From positions 1-64,000 of the forward strand of contig JANRJW010000010.1 in NCBI GenBank assembly GCA_033763775.1: a stretch of DNA of 64,000 nt, read 5' to 3'. This DNA is from JAJTHB01 sp033763775. GTDB taxonomy: Bacteria; Pseudomonadota; Alphaproteobacteria; Rickettsiales; SXRF01. Numbering within the stretch: the stretch's first letter is position 1; every line of letters begins with the position of its first letter. The notes under the pieces are model-generated. The model ran no database searches. It was not told the origin of the DNA and worked only from the letters and a program-made list of their open reading frames with translations. The position numbers and the translations under genes were made by a program. Below, in pieces: positions 58,597 to 64,000 of this stretch.

Positions 58597-58698
58597 ATGG
58601 CTCAACCCACGAAACCTGCCTTGAAAACGGGTGAAGGTTGGAAGGTTTTAAGGTCGCCGAAAGGCAAATTTGTACGGAAGCTTGGCCGAGTGGTTTAA
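58597..58698 (+). CDS. Possible 33-residue basic protein overlapping tRNA-Ser
   Basis: An ATG starts a short frame, MAQPTKPALKTGEGWKVLRS, ending after KGKFVRKLGRVV. The final codons use the first 23 bases of tRNA-Ser. The protein-like start could be the remnant of a gene truncated when the tRNA region recombined. No strong ribosome-binding site. It may be chance. Confidence 0.25.
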   Translation: MAQPTKPALKTGEGWKVLRSPKGKFVRKLGRVV

Positions 58699-58765
58699 GG
58701 CAGCAGTCTTGAAAACTGCCGAGGGGGCAACTCCTCCGTGAGTTCGAATCTCACAGCTTCCGCCA
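58676..58765 (+). tRNA. tRNA-Ser (UGA)
   Basis: The sequence reads GGAAGCTTGGCCGAGTGG at the 5' end, has the CTTGAAA anticodon loop (UGA), a long variable arm GAGGGGGCAACTCCTC and ends CAGCTTCC-G-CCA. It is complete and serves as the left boundary of an integrated element. Confidence 0.97.
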
Positions 58766-58896
58766 CCCCCTCTTTTGACCCCCAAAAATGCGATTTGCTC
58801 CACTGGTGCTCCACTTGGAAACAAACGATGGCAATAATGGACGAAACAACGACATTTCTCTGCACTAGTAGCACACATGCCGAACAGGGATTGTCA

Positions 58897-59619
58897 ATGT
58901 GGGCTGATTTCGCATCTCAGGGATTTTCGACTTTACTCGGTGCGGTATTAGCTTTCCTCTTTGGCCTTGTTCTTTACCAAAAGCAAAAATCCCAAGAAAG
59001 CATGTCGTATCTGCAATACACAGTTTCTGTGCTTTGCCAACTAACTTCTCACCTATATTCATTCAAGGAGCAGATAGCGCAGAGCCGCTACAATGAGGCA
59101 GTGCAACAACTGCAAAATTTACAAGCAGCTCTTGTGCGTCAAGAGAACGTGAAGCTAGAAATGCGGGAAACTGCAAATTTCATGTATGGCGCAGAATTTC
59201 AGTTGGCAATAGAGCTGGAAAAGCTGGCTTTTCTTGCTAAACGCGAGCCCAATCTAATCATATTGTTGGGTACATTGGTAGATTCAGTAAAATCCTTAAA
59301 CCATATTGCAAGCAACATTAATCACGAGATCGAGAAATATTCATCTGAAAGCGCATCGTTGAACCTAATGCGAACGCAGTTAATACTACAAAACAACCTA
59401 CTGCTGCATGAACAGCTAAACAGTACAATGTATCTGACAGAAAAAGCCAATGGGCTTTTGGTTAAATTCGGCCAGCTTGAATATGGCCGAAAAATGAAAA
59501 TCAAGTCCTTCACGCTGACGGATGAGAAATATACGGCACTAAAAGCTCCTCCTATTAAAAGTTGGGAGGATGATTATGCATGGTTTCCGAAGAAAAAACG
59601 CTGGTGGAGCAAAAAATAA
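58897..59619 (+). CDS. Membrane-anchored coiled-coil cargo protein
   Basis: The product of 240 residues has one N-terminal membrane helix (FSTLLGAVLAFLFGLVLY) and then a long helical, coiled-coil-like cytoplasmic part (SVLCQLTSHLYSFKEQIAQS through LQNLQAALVRQENVKLEM). The C-terminal end is rich in Lys and Trp (KKKRWWSKK). I recognise no family. The ATG at 58897 has AGGGA seven bases upstream and puts the helix near the N-terminus; an ATG at 58828 would add 23 residues. It lies between tRNA-Ser and the integrase, the usual place of accessory cargo. Base composition is AT-richer than that of the integrase gene. Confidence 0.7.
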   Translation: MWADFASQGFSTLLGAVLAFLFGLVLYQKQKSQESMSYLQYTVSVLCQLTSHLYSFKEQIAQSRYNEAVQQLQNLQAALVRQENVKLEMRETANFMYGAEFQLAIELEKLAFLAKREPNLIILLGTLVDSVKSLNHIASNINHEIEKYSSESASLNLMRTQLILQNNLLLHEQLNSTMYLTEKANGLLVKFGQLEYGRKMKIKSFTLTDEKYTALKAPPIKSWEDDYAWFPKKKRWWSKK

Positions 59620-59761
59620 GCCCCATCTTCCGCCACATCATTTTGATAATCCGCACTAAAAGTGTTTGAACAAAATAGTCTGGTGTTGCAACACTTTAGT
59701 TGTTGCTGGTATTTGCCATGTACGGTAAATTTTTGCCTGTTGCGGCAAAGGGTTACGGGCG

Positions 59762-60847
59762 ATGGCAAGTATACAGAAACGGTTGAATTCCAAGGGTGAA
59801 GCGAGCTTCCATGTGCGCGTGCGCCTGCGCGGCTATCCGATACAGACCAGCACCTTTTCCCGCCTCACCGATGCACGTGAATGGGGCAAGCAGACCGAAG
59901 CCGCTATCCGTGAGGGACGCTATTTCAAAACCGCGGAGGCAAAGAAACACACAGTGGCGGAACTGATCGACCGCTACCTGAAAACCATAGAGCAGCGAAA
60001 ACCCAAACGCTACACCAGCGTGAAAGCCATGCTGGAATGGTGGCGCGGTGAAATCGGCAGTTATCTGCTCTCCGATGTCACCCGCGCGCTACTGGTTGAG
60101 AAACGCGAAATCCTTGTGCAGGGCAATGTCATCAACAAGAAGCTGAAACGCTCGACACACTCGAAACAGCGCACCCCATCCACTGCCAACCGTTACATGG
60201 TGGCACTTTCCACCGCATTCAGCATGGCGGTGAACGAGTGGGAGTGGATTCAGGATCATCCGATGCAGCGCATCGCTAAACTCTCTGAACCACGTGGGCG
60301 GGTGCGCTTCCTCGATGATGATGAGCGCAAACGGCTGCTTGCGGCATGCCAGCAGATTAACAGCGAACACCTCTATTTCCTCGTCGTGCTTGCCCTCTCG
60401 ACGGGTGCGCGGCATGGCGAGCTCATCAACCTGCGCTGGAAGGATGTGGACTTCAAGCGTAACGTGATTGTGCTTCACGATACCAAAAACAAAGAGCGGC
60501 GCGTACTGCCACTGGCGCACCATGCGCTGGAGCTGATCCGCGAACGTCACCAGTCGCGTGACGCAGTCACTGACCTCATATTCCCATCGCCTTATGACCC
60601 GAAGCGCACATGGCAAAGCCAGGCGGCATGGAAAACCGCTATCGAAAAAGCTGGTCTGGAGGATTTCCGTTTCCATGATTTGCGCCACAGCGCAGCATCG
60701 TACCTTGCCATGAACGGCGCATCGCTTGCCGAAATCGCGGAGGTGCTGGGGCATAAAACGCTCGCGATGGTGAAACGCTACGCCCACCTCTCCGAGGCAC
60801 ACACGGCCAAAGTCGTCAGCCGCATGAACGAACAGATTTTCGGGTAA
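59762..60847 (+). CDS. int: Tyrosine recombinase/phage integrase
   Basis: The 361-residue protein has an N-terminal arm-binding region (ASIQKRLNSKGEASFHVRVR), a core-binding domain and a catalytic domain with Arg in STGARHGELINLRW, Lys in the beta-hairpin region, His-x-x-Arg in FHDLRHSAASYLAM, His in LGHKT and the nucleophile Tyr in MVKRYAHLS. It should catalyse integration at tRNA-Ser, about 1 kb to the left. All five catalytic residues are present, so the enzyme may be active. It starts with an ATG that follows a GGGCG stretch. Confidence 0.94.
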   Translation: MASIQKRLNSKGEASFHVRVRLRGYPIQTSTFSRLTDAREWGKQTEAAIREGRYFKTAEAKKHTVAELIDRYLKTIEQRKPKRYTSVKAMLEWWRGEIGSYLLSDVTRALLVEKREILVQGNVINKKLKRSTHSKQRTPSTANRYMVALSTAFSMAVNEWEWIQDHPMQRIAKLSEPRGRVRFLDDDERKRLLAACQQINSEHLYFLVVLALSTGARHGELINLRWKDVDFKRNVIVLHDTKNKERRVLPLAHHALELIRERHQSRDAVTDLIFPSPYDPKRTWQSQAAWKTAIEKAGLEDFRFHDLRHSAASYLAMNGASLAEIAEVLGHKTLAMVKRYAHLSEAHTAKVVSRMNEQIFG

Positions 60848-60850
60848 TGC

Positions 60851-61537
60851 ATGGCCATCGACTTCAGCATCTATGATTTGAGGAGAAGTTTCACTGTTCA
60901 TGAGGCGGCACTTGCCTGGGCAGAAACAGAACATGAGCCTGAGAATGTGCAGAGGGCATATCAGGCGATTTATGCCGAGCTGTTGAGTGATGTGAAAAGT
61001 AACCAGCTGCCCCACCGCATTAAGCGCGACATACGCAAGAACTGGATCAACTGGGAAAGCGATTATTCCGACCGCACTGACTGGTCAAAAGCAGAAATCT
61101 GGGCAGAGGATTTGAAACGCTGGGCAGAGGCGCGCGGGCAGAAGCCGAAGTTTCTATTCCCTGAGATGCGTGTGTCGGTGTCTGAAAAACCTGAAGCAGT
61201 GCCAGAGGATAAGGAAGAGCCCAAGCCGCTGCCACCCCGCGAGAACAGAATGCACGGATTGCTTGAGCGTGTCTGTATTGATCTGTTCGCCCAATATAAA
61301 CGCTGGCCACAGGCCAAGGAAGTGCTGCAGGCGTTGGAGCAGGAAGAAGACCACCCTGACCGCTCCAGCAAATATGATCCCGAAGGTATTATTCAGGAAA
61401 TCAGAGGAACCACCATTTACTGGCATAGCGATGGCGGCGATGAGCTGAAGATGGAGCTGAAGACTTTGCAGAACCGCATCAGCATCCTTAAAGAAACCCA
61501 TAAAACACAAAAGGCTAAAAGAAAAATTCCCGCCTGA
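60851..61537 (+). CDS. Hypothetical protein of the integrative element
   Basis: The 228-residue soluble protein starts four bases after the integrase stop. It has a helical N-terminal part (FTVHEAALAWAETEHEPE), a Trp-rich middle (KNWINWESDYSDRTDWSKAEI), an acidic/proline linker around residues 110-130 and a C-terminal part with EVLQALEQEEDHPDRSSKYD and a Lys-rich end. Similar proteins occur beside integrases in island elements, but I know no function. It may be a DNA-binding or regulatory partner, since the N-terminal region resembles small helical modules with conserved Trp. Confidence 0.72.
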   Translation: MAIDFSIYDLRRSFTVHEAALAWAETEHEPENVQRAYQAIYAELLSDVKSNQLPHRIKRDIRKNWINWESDYSDRTDWSKAEIWAEDLKRWAEARGQKPKFLFPEMRVSVSEKPEAVPEDKEEPKPLPPRENRMHGLLERVCIDLFAQYKRWPQAKEVLQALEQEEDHPDRSSKYDPEGIIQEIRGTTIYWHSDGGDELKMELKTLQNRISILKETHKTQKAKRKIPA

Positions 61538-61641
61538 GTTCCCTGATTCCCGACGGGAACTCAGCTGGGAATCGCGTGTGCTTTTCTGAGTGCAGCATCG
61601 TGCAATACCGCACTGTGCAGCAACCATCTCAGGAGTACACT

Positions 61642-61860
61642 ATGACTGATTCCTCAACTGAACCTGCTGCAAAGCAGACCCGCTTGATTCCAGTGACCAA
61701 ATGGAACGAGCATCACCAATGGCCGCCGCTGGGCGGCCTGCGCCACCTGATCTTTCACGAGAAGACTAACGGCTTCCACAAAGTCATCCGCCGCTGCGGT
61801 CGCCGAGTGTTGATCGACGAAGCCGCTTTCTTCGCATGGATGGAGGCGCAAAATGGATAA
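61642..61860 (+). CDS. AlpA/excisionase-like small protein
   Basis: The 72-residue protein contains RLIPVTKWNEHHQWPPLGGL followed by HLIFHEKTNGFHKVIRRCGRRVLIDEAAFFAWM, a pattern of a winged-helix-like small DNA-binding protein in integrative elements. It may control integrase or replication genes, or act as excisionase. AGGAG lies seven bases before the ATG, a good start. It overlaps the following gene by eight bases. Confidence 0.68.
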   Translation: MTDSSTEPAAKQTRLIPVTKWNEHHQWPPLGGLRHLIFHEKTNGFHKVIRRCGRRVLIDEAAFFAWMEAQNG

Positions 61861-62179
61861 CGATTTTAACGTCCTCGATCTGGAGCAGCTCAAAAAAGTC
61901 ATTGCCTATCACGGTATGGGCGAGCTGATCCCCTATCTGTGCAAATCATTTGACGGGCGGTTGATTCACCGCCCCTGGCTTGCGCTGAAGAATCCTCATA
62001 ACCCCTGCAATATCGAGCCGCTGAATCTGGTGGTCAACACTAACACAGGCTACTGGATTGACCGCATCTGTGGTGATTCTGGCCATGATATCCTGTCGCT
62101 GGTGGCGTATCTGTTCAACCTTGCACCGAACAAAGCAGCGCTCCGCATCATCGAAGAGATGAGGTTGAGCCATGAATAA
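61853..62179 (+). CDS. Small protein upstream of the PrimPol gene
   Basis: The 108-residue soluble protein contains YHGMGELIPYLCKSFDGRLIHRPWLALKN and TGYWIDRICGDSGHDILSLVAYLF. The latter resembles a piece of a CHC2-type primase zinc domain or DnaG-like region without its cysteine set. It could be an accessory replication factor. It overlaps both neighbours, so it is translated with them. Function is not established. Confidence 0.6.
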   Translation: MDNDFNVLDLEQLKKVIAYHGMGELIPYLCKSFDGRLIHRPWLALKNPHNPCNIEPLNLVVNTNTGYWIDRICGDSGHDILSLVAYLFNLAPNKAALRIIEEMRLSHE

Positions 62180-64000
62180 CGCCGCACGCTTCTCCACCTA
62201 TCACGCGCTTGGCTGGTGTCCGATGCCGCTCAAACCGCGTGACAAGGTGCCGCTTGCCAGCTGGAAGGGTTTTCAGCGCAAGCGTCCCACACTTGAGCAA
62301 TGCCTTACCTGGAACGGTGGCGACAGTAATGTCGGCATCGTCACGGGCGATATATCGGGCATCTTCGTGCTCGATATTGACGGGCCGCAGGGTGCAATGA
62401 CACTTGGCGCACTTGAGCACGTGCATGGCCCGCTGCCGCAGAGTGTCATCGCCAGAACGGGCAATGGCTGGCATCATTACTACCGTCTGCCAACGGGCTA
62501 TGAAATCCGCAACCTGAGTGGTCAGGCGGTGGATGGCAGTACGCTCGTGGGTGTGGATGTGCGCGGCAATGGCGGTTATGTCGTTGCTCCGCCGTCCATT
62601 CACCCAAGTGGCAAGCCCTATTACTGGGTCAATGATCCTGCGGATGTGGCGATTGCCGAAGCACCATCATGGCTGCTGAAGCTGGTGGCGCAACCCACTG
62701 CGCCACTGGATTTTAACGATGCGCCAGAGAGCAACCATGCCTACCTCGAAGCTGCACTGCGCGGTGAGCTGGCGACACTCGCCCAAGCCGCAAATGGCAC
62801 GCGCAACCATCAACTCAACCGCTCTTCCTTTGCGCGGGGGCAACTGGTCAGCGACGGGTTGAATGAAGCGGAAGTGCGGAGCAAGCTCGAGGCGGTGGCA
62901 CTTGCTATCGGGTTGGAGCGTGAGGAGATCACACGCACTATCGACAGCGGCATGGCGGCGGGAATGGCTACGCCACGCACTGACAAAACCGACACAACCC
63001 CCGTTTCGTCAGTAACGTCAGTTGATAACCAGCCCGTATCTGCTGGCGAGTGGCCTGATCCGAAGCCCGTTGTGGAGGAATGGTTGCCCGTAGCAGCACT
63101 TGACCCTGCCATTATCCCTGAGCCGCTGCGTGCATGGGTGGTGGATATTTCCGACCGCATGCAATGCCCGATGGATTATGTTGCTGCCAGCAGCATTGTA
63201 GCCCTAGGTTCGCTGATTGGCGCACGTTGCTCCATCCACCCCAAACGGCAGGATGGCAACTGGTTCATCGTCCCGAATCTATGGGGTGCGATCATCGGCA
63301 AGCCAAGCACGCTCAAATCGCCTGCACTTGCAGAAGTGCTTCGCCCGATCCGCCGACTGGAAATGGACAGCCGCGATGAACACAGCAAAGCCATGCAGGA
63401 GTTCAAGATGAAAGCGCACATGGCCAAAGCGCAGGAGGAAAAGATCATGCGTGAGCTGGCGGAGTTGGCACAGGGCAAGTACAAAGGCACCAAAACCGCC
63501 GAGCAACTACAGGTGGAGTGCAATGCCATTGAATTTCCGAAACAGCCAGAGTGGAAGCGTTACCACACCAACGATGCCACGGTGGAAAAACTCAGCGAAC
63601 TGCTCTCTGCCAATCCGCAGGGGATGCTGGTGTTCCGCGATGAGCTGATCGGACTGCTCAAAAGCTGGGAGAAGGAAGGTCATGCGGGCGACCGTGCGTT
63701 TTTCCTTGAGGCGTGGAATGGCTTTGGCAGCCACATCACTGACCGCATCGGGCGTGGTACGATCTACACCGAGAATGTATGCCTGTCATTACTTGGCAGC
63801 ACGCAGCCCAGCCGCCTTGCACAGTATCTACGACAAGGCTTGCGCGACATCGGCAATGACGGGTTGATCCAACGCTTCCAGCTGATGGTCATGCCCGATG
63901 ATGTGAAGGAATGGCAGCTGGTGGATAGAACGGGCAACATGTTCGCCAAGGAGCGTGCTGACCTGATTTTTGCTACGCTGTCAGTGATGGATTATGTGCA
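62172..64000 (+). CDS. PrimPol (bifunctional primase/polymerase) - DUF3987 replication protein, cut by window end
   Basis: The visible 609 codons begin MNNAARFSTYHALGWCPMPL. Residues 1-175 are an archaeo-eukaryotic-primase-type PrimPol domain: the acidic FVLDIDG pair, the GWHHYYR motif and DVRGNGGYVVAPPS. After a linker, residues from about 315 carry a DUF3987 helicase-like region (GSLIGARCSIHPKRQD, WGAIIGKPSTLKSPAL with a P-loop-like GKPSTLKS). It should prime and unwind DNA of the element so that it can replicate independently, as in phage satellites. It overlaps the previous gene by eight bases. The end lies outside the window. Confidence 0.85.
   Translation, partial: MNNAARFSTYHALGWCPMPLKPRDKVPLASWKGFQRKRPTLEQCLTWNGGDSNVGIVTGDISGIFVLDIDGPQGAMTLGALEHVHGPLPQSVIARTGNGWHHYYRLPTGYEIRNLSGQAVDGSTLVGVDVRGNGGYVVAPPSIHPSGKPYYWVNDPADVAIAEAPSWLLKLVAQPTAPLDFNDAPESNHAYLEAALRGELATLAQAANGTRNHQLNRSSFARGQLVSDGLNEAEVRSKLEAVALAIGLEREEITRTIDSGMAAGMATPRTDKTDTTPVSSVTSVDNQPVSAGEWPDPKPVVEEWLPVAALDPAIIPEPLRAWVVDISDRMQCPMDYVAASSIVALGSLIGARCSIHPKRQDGNWFIVPNLWGAIIGKPSTLKSPALAEVLRPIRRLEMDSRDEHSKAMQEFKMKAHMAKAQEEKIMRELAELAQGKYKGTKTAEQLQVECNAIEFPKQPEWKRYHTNDATVEKLSELLSANPQGMLVFRDELIGLLKSWEKEGHAGDRAFFLEAWNGFGSHITDRIGRGTIYTENVCLSLLGSTQPSRLAQYLRQGLRDIGNDGLIQRFQLMVMPDDVKEWQLVDRTGNMFAKERADLIFATLSVMDYV

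Larger units (their letters stand above)
58676..64000 (+). mobile_element. Integrative element inserted at tRNA-Ser(UGA), right end outside window
   Basis: The intact tRNA-Ser is followed in the same direction by a cargo gene, a tyrosine integrase, an uncharacterised protein, an AlpA-like small protein and a PrimPol-DUF3987 protein. This order (tRNA, integrase, small DNA-binding protein, replication protein) is that of phage satellites and small integrative elements. The distal copy of the tRNA 3' end should lie to the right. No capsid genes are seen in the visible 5.3 kb. Confidence 0.8.

Noticed and set aside
1..64000. CRISPR arrays
   Set aside because: No series of regularly spaced direct repeats was seen; the heptamers at 57686 have no spacers.
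1..64000. Insertion sequence transposases
   Set aside because: No DDE or HUH transposase motif was recognised in any reading frame.
1..64000. Replication origin
   Set aside because: parS suggests proximity, but no dnaA gene or cluster of DnaA boxes was found.

Overview
The window looks like a stretch of an alphaproteobacterial chromosome of moderate GC content. Supporting signs are the dapB/dnaJ/dnaK neighbourhood with a CTTG..CTTATAT heat-shock type promoter, a CtrA-type TTAA-N7-TTAA site, paired NrdR boxes before nrdAB, an alpha-type tRNA-Phe 3' half, an L31 protein without zinc cysteines, and dispersed GTCATCC...GGATGAC palindromes. The genus cannot be fixed from sequence reading alone. 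A perfect parS site (11801-11816) suggests, but does not prove, that the region lies in the origin-proximal part of the chromosome.

Layout. (1) 1-1077 is the decayed end of a prophage: a major capsid protein start, the tail of a scaffold-like protein, an integrase relic and a tRNA-Phe 3' half that is the likely attachment site. (2) 1.3-3.7 kb holds a small membrane-anchored protein, a yybP-ykoY manganese riboswitch and the GDT1-family transporter it should control, with a methyltransferase coupled to it. (3) 3.7-11.8 kb is a tightly overlapped light/UV-damage cluster: DJ-1/PfpI protein, an SDR lacking its tyrosine, a photolyase/cryptochrome, an iron-sulfur photolyase, DUF393, DUF2237, MATE, DUF2256, DUF3429 and a renalase-like flavoprotein. 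It is followed by parS and a Y-family DNA polymerase. (4) 13.4-16.7 kb is nrdAB. (5) 16.7-21.1 kb is the classic divergent ybbP-ybbA / tesA arrangement.

(6) 21.1-46.9 kb is a large surface-polysaccharide locus. It has an asparagine-synthase-like amidotransferase, an O-antigen ligase, a three-enzyme set of the UDP-L-FucNAc/UDP-L-QuiNAc type, an initiating sugar-phosphate transferase, an ABC exporter (Wzm/Wzt with a C-terminal glycan-binding domain), three methyltransferases, a carbamoyltransferase, an SGNH protein, several glycosyltransferases (one a three-domain fusion of about 1150 residues) and a flippase-like membrane protein. The likely product is a heavily decorated O-antigen or capsule, initiated on undecaprenyl phosphate and exported by the ABC pathway. 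asnB and the dehydratase gene both carry a perfect TTGACA promoter placed so that transcription should begin at the ATG.

(7) 46.9-54.2 kb is housekeeping: initiator tRNA, an orphan sensor kinase, dapB, a SugE/Gdx exporter, dnaJ, dnaK, a small orphan with a CtrA site and rpmE. (8) 54.3-58.7 kb is a transition zone: a 1057-residue protein with a C-terminal PIN nuclease-like domain whose stop codon lies inside the 3' end of tRNA-Ile(CAU), a tRNA fragment, heptamer repeats and a DUF533 protein. (9) From tRNA-Ser(UGA) at 58676 to the right edge lies an integrative element: anchored cargo protein, tyrosine integrase, AlpA-like small protein and a PrimPol-DUF3987 replication protein cut by the window end.

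The strongest candidates for something undescribed are the PIN-domain giant at the tRNA-Ile junction, the three-headed glycosyltransferase operon with its carbamoyltransferase and SGNH protein, and the compact PrimPol integrative element. Family assignments come from reading translated motifs, not from database searches.
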